From: an uncultured Ruminococcus sp.
Lineage (GTDB): Bacteria > Bacillota > Clostridia > Oscillospirales > Ruminococcaceae
DNA length: 21,447 nt
Assembly: GCA_902772615.1 (NCBI GenBank)
Contig: CACYBC010000066.1
Span: forward strand, 1 to 21,447
Direction: 5' to 3'
Made by a program: the position numbers and the translations under genes
The notes under the pieces: generated by a model
Told to the model about the DNA's origin: nothing
The model's input: only the letters and a program-made list of their open reading frames with translations
The model's database searches: none
Shown here: positions 1-5,467 of the stretch, piece by piece
How positions within the stretch are numbered: position 1 is the stretch's first letter
How the letters are laid out: each line of letters starts with the position of its first letter

Positions 1-417
1 GAAGAACTGCCTGCAATACGGCATCAGCATATCTGTAGCGCCGCAGAATCTGAGCAGCGGATCCATGAAGATACGCATGACTGCTCCGACGACGGTCCCG
101 AAGATCACGCAGAAGATGCCTATGGCGGTAAAATCTCCGGCAGCTTCCTTCGTCTTGCCTTCTCCCATCTTGGAGGAACACAAAGATGCGCATCCTCCGA
201 GGATCGAAGCCAGGGCTCCGTGTATCATAAAAACAGGGGAACAGACACTGAATGCCGCAAGAGCCGTGGGGCCCAGATATCTTGAGATGAACAGACTGTC
301 ATCAAGAGACATCAACAGAGAAAACATCATCTGTGTAAAGACGGCGGTAGAGCAGAACTTTGCAAGACCAGCCAGGGTGTAATCTTTGCCTATTGTTTTC
401 TGTTCGTTGATTTCCAT
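1..417 (-). CDS. MATE-family multidrug/cation exporter, N-terminal part (runs off the left edge)
   Basis: Reading leftward from ATG 415-417 gives 139 codons with no stop before the window edge. The translation starts MEINEQKTIGKDYTLAGLAKF and continues with hydrophobic helices, including LLMSLDDSLFISRYLGPTAL at about residues 31-50. This is the N-terminal pattern of MATE exporters: a first helix, a D-x-x-F-(I/V)-(S/G) turn, then a helix with LAA. MATE proteins have about 12 helices and 450 residues, so roughly a third is here. They export cationic drugs or metabolites using a Na+ or H+ gradient. An AAAGGA ribosome binding site lies at 426-431, and a near-consensus promoter lies upstream. The gene seems to be transcribed alone. 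Substrate unknown; family fairly sure. Confidence 0.8.
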   Translation of the reverse strand, partial: MEINEQKTIGKDYTLAGLAKFCSTAVFTQMMFSLLMSLDDSLFISRYLGPTALAAFSVCSPVFMIHGALASILGGCASLCSSKMGEGKTKEAAGDFTAIGIFCVIFGTVVGAVMRIFMDPLLRFCGATDMLMPYCRQFF

Positions 418-453
418 GCTTAGTATCCTTTGTTTGTTGAGAATGCACAGAAA

Positions 454-482
454 ATGCTATCAGTTTATATGCGTACTGTCAA
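454..482 (-). promoter_or_regulatory. Sigma-70-type promoter of the MATE gene
   Basis: On the minus strand TTGACA (477-482) is followed by exactly 17 bases and TAGCAT (454-459), about 37 bases before the MATE start codon. The -35 box is a perfect consensus. A short inverted repeat, TCTCAC (506-511) and GTGAGA (529-534), lies just upstream and might be a regulator site, but this is weak. Confidence 0.75.
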
Positions 483-622
483 GGAAAAGCATAACGTCTG
501 AGCTGTCTCACCTGTTTTTTTGAGAGAGTGAGATACTTTGTTTGCGGACTGTAAATATCTTAAAGGAAGATACTCAGGGACAGACTGACGGACGGAAAAA
601 CCCGGATCGTATCATTCTAAAT

Positions 623-665
623 CAGGCGCGGAGACCCGTGACTTCAGACGTGGGAGGAGCGCCTG
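623..665. other. Imperfect inverted repeat / possible structured RNA in the 418-792 gap
   Basis: This is the most structured part of the 375-base gap between the MATE gene and the ECF gene. CAGGCGC (623-629) pairs with GCGCCTG (659-665). Inside, CCCGTG (635-640) pairs with CGTGGG (649-654) using two G-U pairs if read on the plus strand. The two stems are separated by a purine-rich internal loop, GGAGA on one side and AGGA on the other. No U-tract follows directly on either strand, so it is not a plain terminator. I recognise no known RNA family, and the strand is undecided. The rest of the gap holds the MATE promoter (454-482), an AT-rich palindrome (698-715) and the ECF terminator (725-769); I see no convincing reading frame. 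Confidence 0.35.
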
Positions 666-724
666 CCTCCAATACTATCCTTTTTAGTGAAGAAGAATAA
701 TAAAACAGTTTATTAACAAGCATA

Positions 725-769
725 AAAAGGAAAATGGCCGAAGCAGTCAGCTCCGGTCATTTTCCTTTT
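725..769 (-). terminator. Rho-independent terminator of the ECF S-component gene
   Basis: A 19-base arm (725-743) pairs with 751-769 around a 7-base loop, with only one mismatch and one G-T pair. Read on the minus strand the stem ends in TTTT and runs into TTTATG. It lies 24 bases beyond the stop codon of the ECF gene. On the plus strand the following bases are A-rich, so it should work only for minus-strand transcripts. Confidence 0.85.
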
Positions 770-792
770 AAAAACAATTAGAGAGGAATCAC

Positions 793-1302
793 TTACTCTT
801 CCGGAGCAAGTTTGGCTCTTTCAAGAGCGATCATGATGATGGGGATCAGGACGATCTGAATGATGATCCCGGGCAATGCCGTCACAAAGGAGCCGGTGAC
901 CCATGCCTTGATCCCGTAGCTGCCAGCATTGAATATGAATGCCTTTGCGAGACCGGAAACGATCCTTCCGGCAAGCATGGCAGTAACAAGAGATATGATG
1001 TTGTTCTTGGTAGCCTTTTTCATAAGGCCTGATACGAGTCCGTAAACAGCAAGTTCAACGATCATGGACGGAAGAATTGCTGCGGGCGGCATTCCGGTCA
1101 GCGTACTGGAAAGAACCGGAGCAAGGATACCGCAGGCAAGTCCGTACCATGGACCGCACAGGAGACCGCAGAGAAGTACCGGGATGTGCATGGGCAAAAA
1201 GATCGAACCGGCATTTTGGACGGAATGGAAGGCTATCGGAAGTACGACGCCGAGTGCCGCGCAGATCGCGGCGTAAACCATTTTTCTGGTTGAATTTCTC
1301 AT
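793..1302 (-). CDS. ECF transporter S component (substrate-binding membrane subunit), substrate unknown
   Basis: A 169-residue, very hydrophobic protein with about six membrane segments, matching ECF S components in length and layout (usually 160-200 residues). It has the loop LPMHIPVLLCGLLCGPWYG (about 36-54), then LSSTLTGMPPAAILPSMIVE (about 64-83), features I associate with the ECF_trnsprt (PF12822) group. S components bind a vitamin or precursor and dock on a shared EcfA/A'/T energising module, which is not encoded here. An AGGTG ribosome binding site (1309-1313) lies 6 bases before ATG. The gene has its own promoter and a leader with a bulged terminator hairpin, so ligand-responsive control is likely. 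The substrate cannot be read from sequence; a thiamin precursor or another B vitamin is possible. Confidence 0.8.
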   Translation of the reverse strand: MRNSTRKMVYAAICAALGVVLPIAFHSVQNAGSIFLPMHIPVLLCGLLCGPWYGLACGILAPVLSSTLTGMPPAAILPSMIVELAVYGLVSGLMKKATKNNIISLVTAMLAGRIVSGLAKAFIFNAGSYGIKAWVTGSFVTALPGIIIQIVLIPIIMIALERAKLAPEE

Positions 1303-1317
1303 TTACAACACCTCACA

Positions 1318-1383
1318 AATAAAAACAGACCGCCTCAAGGCAATAACCGAACACATAAGGTTCGAATGCTGCCTTCAGGCGGT
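1318..1383 (-). terminator. Bulged intrinsic terminator (likely attenuator) in the ECF gene leader
   Basis: On the minus strand ACCGCCT (1383-1377) pairs with AGGCGGT (1335-1329). A 1x1 mismatch follows, then AAGGCA (1375-1370) pairs with TGCCTT (1342-1337). A 5x5 internal loop comes next, then a top stem CGAAC/GTTCG closes a loop of about 7 bases. TTTTTATT follows three bases after the stem (1325-1318). The terminator lies between the ECF promoter and its start codon, 15 bases before ATG, so it must be conditional. A small hairpin, GGCA/TGCC (1404-1401 and 1392-1389), precedes it, and that TGCC could instead pair with the GGCA of the terminator arm. It could also end read-through from the upstream gene. 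Confidence 0.75.
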
Positions 1384-1418
1384 TGAACGGCACCTTCTGA
1401 TGCCAATTTTCTTTACAC

Positions 1419-1447
1419 AGTATATACGCTTAGGAGTCAGAGTTCAA
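1419..1447 (-). promoter_or_regulatory. Promoter of the ECF S-component leader
   Basis: On the minus strand TTGAAC (1442-1447), a 17-base spacer and TATACT (1419-1424) form a good sigma-70 promoter. It lies between the stop codon of the preceding gene (1458) and the leader hairpins. The expected transcript starts near 1412 and carries about 110 untranslated bases. Confidence 0.75.
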
Positions 1448-1457
1448 CCTGTTCCAT

Positions 1458-2264
1458 TCAGCGCTCTTCATGTAGTTCCTTGGAAAAAACGTACCAGCGG
1501 CCTGGAACAGGATCGACCGTTTTGACCCAGGGAGAGATCTTGCGTATCTCCTCAGCTATCTCTCCGATCATGGCGCTTACATCACGGCTTCCGTAATAGG
1601 TATCGTGATGATGGGGAATCACGTATGAAGCTCCGCATAGATGAACGAATTCGGCGATCTGGGCAGAAGGATTGCTTGGTATCTGCATCAGGATGATATC
1701 AGGGTGCAGCCCTCTTGCTTTCTCTGTCTGCTCATGGGTTACGCCGCCGCCCCACAACAATATACGGGTGTTGTCGGCTGTTTCGATCATATAATTGGAG
1801 AACTCATAAAACCCTTCTGACATCAGAGACAGATATTCCTTCGGAAGAGAGAATGCTTCTTTGAATTCACCTATAACTTCGCTCTCTCTGACTAAGTGTC
1901 TGCTTTTTCTTCCCGGAATGGAATGCTTTCCGGAGAGCCTCAGAAAACGGGTGTCACCGAAATCCAGAACTTCCCGGTCTTCCATACCGTACAGACACTG
2001 CCCGGAGAGGTCCAGCCCCTTAAGAAGGCTGAATCCGTTCATGGGACCGGTCAGGATCTTCGGACGATAAAGATCGAAGAATCTGTCCAGCTGCGATATA
2101 TGATCAAAATGAGTGTGGGAGATCAGTATATAGTCCATGGCACCGATCTCATCCGAACTGACCGGATGGTTGGGGCATTCGTCTATGTACGGATCTGTTA
2201 CGATCCGTTTTCCCTGATCGGTCTCGATCTCGAAACAGGAAGTATCTATCCAGCGGATTCTCAT
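1458..2264 (-). CDS. UlaG-like metallo-beta-lactamase-fold hydrolase
   Basis: 268 residues with the signature HTHFDH at 50-55, which supplies ligands for a two-metal site, preceded by an N-terminal beta-sheet segment with TDPY near 23-26. Other candidate metal ligands are the histidines of SGKHS and of the PHHHD segment near the C-terminus. This layout resembles the UlaG/YtnP-like branch of the superfamily, cytoplasmic metal-dependent hydrolases. UlaG of E. coli is an L-ascorbate-6-phosphate lactonase but is longer, about 354 residues. The gene is last in a PTS operon whose IIC and IIB are of ascorbate type, so a phospho-lactone or related sugar-acid phosphate is a reasonable substrate guess. 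ATG lies one base after the stop codon of the HAD gene, implying translational coupling. Confidence 0.75.
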   Translation of the reverse strand: MRIRWIDTSCFEIETDQGKRIVTDPYIDECPNHPVSSDEIGAMDYILISHTHFDHISQLDRFFDLYRPKILTGPMNGFSLLKGLDLSGQCLYGMEDREVLDFGDTRFLRLSGKHSIPGRKSRHLVRESEVIGEFKEAFSLPKEYLSLMSEGFYEFSNYMIETADNTRILLWGGGVTHEQTEKARGLHPDIILMQIPSNPSAQIAEFVHLCGASYVIPHHHDTYYGSRDVSAMIGEIAEEIRKISPWVKTVDPVPGRWYVFSKELHEER

Positions 2265-2265
2265 T

Positions 2266-3105
2266 TTATACCTCGTTTCTGTTCATTGGCAGAAGAATGC
2301 GGCGGATCGTTTCCGCAACACCGTCCTCGTCGTTTGTTTTTGCTATGAAGTCGACCTCTGTTTTAACGGCATCACCGGCATTTCCCATTGCTATGGAAAA
2401 ACCGGAATGTCTAAACATCGGTATGTCATTATTATAGTCGCCAAAACAGCAGATATCTTCCATGCAGACATCTAATACCTCAGCGATCGCAACCAGCGCA
2501 CTTCCTTTGCTGTCCGAAGGAAGATTGATGTCGAGAACAGTATCTCCTGAAAAAGATACTGCCAGGAACGGAAAAGAAGAGCTGATCAAAGAACGGTACT
2601 CAGTTAATGCAAGATTACCACCTGTGACTGCTATCTTGAGGACATCGGGTATTAACCTGCCGCCGATATCGCTGACGGTTTCGGGCAGTCGCACGTCAAG
2701 CCCGAAAGATGACATCATGCTGCGGTAATTGACGAAGCGCTCAGAAATGGAAGCGGACGCCGCCCGGTTGCCAATGATGCCGCTTTGTGTCTGCAGCGCA
2801 TATCTGGCACCGTGCTTCTCAAGCATGACTGTGAGTTCTGCTGTCAGCTGAGCCGGGAAGGGATTGTTTCTGATGATGTCTCCGGATGGTGAAGTGATGA
2901 AAGCTCCGTTGGATGACGCACTGAATCCTCTGATGCCCATCTGAAGGAAAAAGCCGTTCGTATAGCAGGGCGGACGTCCGGAAACAAGCGCGATCGCAGC
3001 CCCGCTTCTGAACAGTTCCCGGACGGCTTTGGCGGTGCCGGCGCTTAGGATTCCATGTGAGTCAAGAAGAGTACCGTCAAGATCAAATGCGCATAATCTT
3101 ATCAT
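2266..3105 (-). CDS. Cof-type HAD-IIB phosphatase
   Basis: 279 residues, normal for the Cof/YidA group. Motif I is DLDGT at 8-12, with D8 as expected nucleophile and D10 as acid/base. Motif II is the VSGRP segment near 41-45. A lysine in PDVLKIAV is motif III, and GDYNND near the C-terminus is motif IV, which binds Mg2+. A cap domain lies between motifs II and III. These enzymes remove phosphate from sugar phosphates and other small molecules in the cytoplasm; specificity is rarely predictable. Its place after PTS IIB suggests it acts on the imported phosphorylated product. No Shine-Dalgarno sequence is visible before ATG, and a perfect hairpin lies 32 bases upstream, so translation may be weaker than that of its neighbours. 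Confidence 0.88.
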   Translation of the reverse strand: MIRLCAFDLDGTLLDSHGILSAGTAKAVRELFRSGAAIALVSGRPPCYTNGFFLQMGIRGFSASSNGAFITSPSGDIIRNNPFPAQLTAELTVMLEKHGARYALQTQSGIIGNRAASASISERFVNYRSMMSSFGLDVRLPETVSDIGGRLIPDVLKIAVTGGNLALTEYRSLISSSFPFLAVSFSGDTVLDINLPSDSKGSALVAIAEVLDVCMEDICCFGDYNNDIPMFRHSGFSIAMGNAGDAVKTEVDFIAKTNDEDGVAETIRRILLPMNRNEV

Positions 3106-3136
3106 TTTTGTTTGCGGGTGTGTCAGGACAGAACAA

Positions 3137-3163
3137 GACCTCTTCCGAAAAACGGAAGAGGTC
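3137..3163 (-). terminator. Perfect 11-bp hairpin between PTS IIB and the HAD gene
   Basis: GACCTCTTCCG (3137-3147) and its exact complement (3153-3163) flank a 5-base loop. On the minus strand the next bases are TTGTTCTGTCC, only moderately U-rich. It may be a partial terminator or an mRNA 3'-end protector that lowers expression of the two distal genes. It lies 6 bases after the IIB stop codon. Confidence 0.55.
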
Positions 3164-3169
3164 AGTAAA

Positions 3170-3457
3170 TCAGTCGATAAAGCCGTTCTCGCGGAGCTTG
3201 TCGATCATCTCGTTCTGGTCAAGAGGATTCTTGAGTCCGATGATCTTGACGGAAGAACCTTCAAATGACTTGAAGTGACCAACGAAATTCATGGGGCAGA
3301 ATACTATATCATAACTGCCGGCAGAGGATGTCGCCTCCCCGACCGTTCCATGATCGAACGATGCATCAAGACCGACTTTCTTGAAAGCCTGCTGTGCCTT
3401 GATCTTGATCAGCATGCTGGTTCCCATTCCGTTTCCGCAGGCTACAAATACTTTCAT
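3170..3457 (-). CDS. PTS system, ascorbate-type (UlaB/SgaB-like) EIIB component
   Basis: 95 residues, the expected size for a free-standing IIB. The N-terminus MKVFVACGNGMGTSM contains the phosphorylated cysteine C7 in the C-x-x-G-(M/L)-G-(S/T)-S loop typical of the lactose/ascorbate-type IIB fold. The protein takes phosphate from IIA and passes it to the sugar crossing through IIC. It lies 67 bases after the UlaA-like IIC gene, as in ula operons. An AAAGGA ribosome binding site precedes ATG. The real substrate could be ascorbate or another sugar acid or pentitol, since UlaAB-type systems are not all ascorbate-specific. No IIA is encoded in the operon. Confidence 0.88.
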   Translation of the reverse strand: MKVFVACGNGMGTSMLIKIKAQQAFKKVGLDASFDHGTVGEATSSAGSYDIVFCPMNFVGHFKSFEGSSVKIIGLKNPLDQNEMIDKLRENGFID

Positions 3458-3483
3458 CTATATAATTGATCCTTTCAAATTTG

Positions 3484-3517
3484 ATTTCCGGGAGCGGAGA
3501 CTTCCGCCCCCGGAAAT
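3484..3517 (-). other. Strong intercistronic hairpin between PTS IIC and IIB
   Basis: ATTTCCGGG (3484-3492) pairs with CCCGGAAAT (3509-3517). After one mismatch, GCGGA (3494-3498) pairs with TCCGC (3503-3507) around a 4-base loop. No T-run follows on either strand, so it is more likely an mRNA stability or processing element than a terminator. Confidence 0.6.
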
Positions 3518-3524
3518 TATAACA

Positions 3525-4961
3525 TTATTCGTTGGTGTGATCCCAGTAATGCTCTTCGTTCTTCTTGTAGTAGACTTGAGTGAGAACGAGCAGGATGACC
3601 GAGAAGATCAGAGACCATACGATGGGCGTCAGGAATTTCGATCCGATCACGAGAGCGGGAAGCACTGTGTTGTTGTCGAAGAATGCGCCCCATGCGTTGA
3701 GGTGGAAACCGACACCCTTCTCAAAGAAGAGCAGCATCAGCTCAGATGCAACGACCTGGAAGAGACCGTTGATCAGAGGAATGATGATAGCGGCCTTGCG
3801 TCCGCCGCGTTTGTTGGCAAAGCATGCAAGAGTAGCATTGTCAAAGAACAGCGGGATGAAGGCGGGAAGGAGAAGGATAGGGGCTTTGAACAGAAGCAGT
3901 CCTGCTATGCCGATGAGTTCTCCGGCAAGACCCATAACGAAGCCGAGAACCGGTACGGAACCGGAAACAAAGCTGTAGGTGACAGCGCAGTCAACAGCGG
4001 GCATGGCGCCTTTCAGCAGTTTGTCTGAGAAACCATGGAACGCGTTGCTGAGCTCGCCGACCATCATGCGGACACCGGTGAGAAGAACTACCATGTAGAC
4101 TGCAAAGTTGACGCAGGTCTTGAATATGTACATGACATACCATGTCGCAGCGGAAAGACCTGTGTCGAAGGACATCATGGTCTCTTTGCCGATGATGGCA
4201 AGAACGATTCCCATGAAGATGAACATAAGCACCGAGGTGGATACCACGTTGTCTGTGAACATGGAGAGCCATCCGGGAAGTTCAAGATTCTCAAAGCTGT
4301 CCTCTTCCTTGCCGAGCTTCGGTGCGAGTTTGTCGGTCAGAACGATTCCGGCCATCTCCTGATGCCCGACCGCGAAGTTGGCGCCGCCGGTCAGGTTCTG
4401 AGTTGCTTCAACAGTGAAGTTGGATCCGCAGGAAGCCCAGACGCCGGCAAAGATCCCGATCGCGATGGCATAAGGCCATCCGTACCATGCGGGGTTAAGA
4501 AGCGCGATAAACCAGATCCAGATCTGTGAGTAGGACTGGAGAACGTGTCCTGTCGTGTACAGAGTGCGGATCTTTGTGTACTTGTTAAGCGCGACAAGAA
4601 TGAAGTTTACGACGATGGAGATGACGAAAGACGCCATAATGTACATCATCGCGTCAGGGTTGGTAACGAAAAATCCGTCTTCCGGGTTCATCTGCTGGGC
4701 CTGCTGGGTATATGTGTCGATAAGGGAAGCAGTGATGTTGAACTTGGAAGCCAGCGCGTTGACTATCGGACGGAACGTGGATGTGAATCCGCCCGAGCCG
4801 ATGGACATGATCAGGTAGCCGACGACTGCCTTGATCATGGAGCTGAGAGCCTCATACCATTTTTTCTTGAGTGCCAGCATACCGATAAGGACCAGAAGAC
4901 CTACGATATATGCCGGCTGTGTCAAGATGTTGCTGGAGATGCTCTGGAATACAGCTTGCAT
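3525..4961 (-). CDS. PTS system, ascorbate-type (UlaA/SgaT-like) EIIC permease
   Basis: 478 residues, close to UlaA (about 465), with roughly 11 hydrophobic segments. It carries landmarks I associate with the UlaA family: GSGGF near 56-60, an N-P-D motif before the second helix group, a WASCGSNFTVEATQ loop, GHQEMAG, and ANKRGGRKAA near the C-terminal third. The protein forms the membrane channel that lets a sugar acid in while IIB phosphorylates it. It is first in the operon, with a full AGGAGGTA ribosome binding site (4968-4975) 6 bases before ATG. The following genes (IIB, HAD phosphatase, metallo-hydrolase) probably handle the phosphorylated product. The family is clear; ascorbate as substrate is not proven. 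Confidence 0.9.
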   Translation of the reverse strand: MQAVFQSISSNILTQPAYIVGLLVLIGMLALKKKWYEALSSMIKAVVGYLIMSIGSGGFTSTFRPIVNALASKFNITASLIDTYTQQAQQMNPEDGFFVTNPDAMMYIMASFVISIVVNFILVALNKYTKIRTLYTTGHVLQSYSQIWIWFIALLNPAWYGWPYAIAIGIFAGVWASCGSNFTVEATQNLTGGANFAVGHQEMAGIVLTDKLAPKLGKEEDSFENLELPGWLSMFTDNVVSTSVLMFIFMGIVLAIIGKETMMSFDTGLSAATWYVMYIFKTCVNFAVYMVVLLTGVRMMVGELSNAFHGFSDKLLKGAMPAVDCAVTYSFVSGSVPVLGFVMGLAGELIGIAGLLLFKAPILLLPAFIPLFFDNATLACFANKRGGRKAAIIIPLINGLFQVVASELMLLFFEKGVGFHLNAWGAFFDNNTVLPALVIGSKFLTPIVWSLIFSVILLVLTQVYYKKNEEHYWDHTNE

Positions 4962-5078
4962 TGAATGTACCTCCTCATTTTTGTGTTGGAAAGACCGGCA
5001 ATTCCAGACAGAAACGGCCGAAAAGACAAAAAATCGGGGTATGACCCATGTGCAACGAAAGATCTTCCCCGAAATGCT

Positions 5079-5107
5079 ATTATAAACATTTTATATCTTG
5101 CAGTAAA
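5079..5107 (-). promoter_or_regulatory. Promoter of the PTS operon
   Basis: On the minus strand TTTACT (5102-5107), 17 bases, then a perfect TATAAT (5079-5084). The start would be near 5072, giving a leader of about 110 bases. That leader begins with CGGGG (5071-5067), which can pair with CCCCG (5039-5035) directly before ATTTTTT (5034-5028), a possible weak attenuator. The 4962-5467 gap otherwise holds the two candidate operators at 5140-5170 and the pyr promoter and leader. Confidence 0.6.
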
Positions 5108-5156
5108 ACTAATCAACATATCAATAAATTTTGTGCAATGTGCGCACTTAAAAGCG

Positions 5157-5170
5157 TGTTCTGTAGAACA
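5157..5170. promoter_or_regulatory. Candidate operator palindrome in the divergent ula/pyr gap
   Basis: TGTTCT (5157-5162), GT, AGAACA (5165-5170) is a perfect two-fold symmetric site. A second perfect palindrome, GTGCGCAC, lies at 5140-5147. Both lie 33-63 bases upstream of the PTS -35 box and about 135 bases upstream of the pyr -35 box, so a regulator of the PTS operon is the likelier user. No regulator gene is in the window. Confidence 0.35.
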
Positions 5171-5304
5171 AACGAAAAGACAGGATCTGTCCGGGGCAAA
5201 GACGACAGAACGGTAAGAGAGGTAAATAAATAAACAAATGTTTCCGGGCTTTTAGACCGCAAATTAAGCATAACGCAGAATCGGCAGATCCTTTGTTTTG
5301 CTGA

Positions 5305-5333
5305 TAGACAAAGGCTGAATGAAATGGTATACT
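5305..5333 (+). promoter_or_regulatory. Promoter of the pyrimidine operon
   Basis: TAGACA (5305-5310), 17 bases, TATACT (5328-5333), with TG one base before the -10 box (extended -10). The start is expected near 5340, right where the 5' arm of the PyrR-binding hairpin candidate begins. Confidence 0.75.
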
Positions 5334-5339
5334 TTCTGC

Positions 5340-5453
5340 GGTCTTTAAGGCGATACAGAGATATCGGCAAGATCCCGGAGCAAAAGGAAAAGGACAGAAT
5401 TCAGTCTGTCCGGTCTTTGTCTGATGAGATCCTGCCTGACGGCAGGTTTTTTT
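5340..5453 (+). promoter_or_regulatory. PyrR-type transcription attenuator in the pyr leader
   Basis: Three elements occur in order. (1) A hairpin: stem CGATA (5351-5355) with TATCG (5362-5366), hexaloop CAGAGA (5356-5361), which fits the CNGNGA loop described for PyrR-binding RNAs. An asymmetric internal loop and a lower stem TCTT (5342-5345) with AAGA (5369-5372) follow. (2) An antiterminator: GGCAAGATC (5366-5374), the 3' arm of that hairpin, can pair with GATCCTGCC (5428-5436) at 8 of 9 positions, bringing in the small hairpin 5392-5411 between them. (3) A terminator at 5431-5453 that shares the same GATCCTGCC arm. UMP-bound PyrR would hold element 1, freeing the terminator. pyrR itself is not in the window. 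Confidence 0.75.
5431..5453 (+). terminator. Attenuator terminator just before pyrC
   Basis: CCTGCC (5431-5436), loop TGAC, GGCAGG (5441-5446), followed by seven Ts (5447-5453). It ends 14 bases before the pyrC start codon, so it must be conditional for the operon to be expressed. Confidence 0.88.
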
Positions 5454-5467
5454 GTGGAGAGAATACA

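Noticed and set aside
1303..1412. T-box, TPP, FMN, cobalamin, preQ1 or THF riboswitch in the ECF leader
   Set aside because: None of the conserved core sequences of these classes that I could recall is present, and the leader is too short for most of them.
3381..4028. A 215-codon plus-strand open frame opposite the PTS IIC gene
   Set aside because: It is highly polar with low complexity (E, D, K, Q) and lies fully antisense to a well-supported UlaA-like permease; a shadow frame.
5206..5226. AAGAGAGGT read as a second PyrR-binding loop
   Set aside because: It lies upstream of the promoter and is not within a hairpin.
5324..5467. A 48-codon upstream extension of pyrC in the same frame
   Set aside because: It would run through the -10 box, the PyrR hairpin and the terminator. 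The short form begins after a good ribosome binding site and matches the usual dihydroorotase N-terminus.
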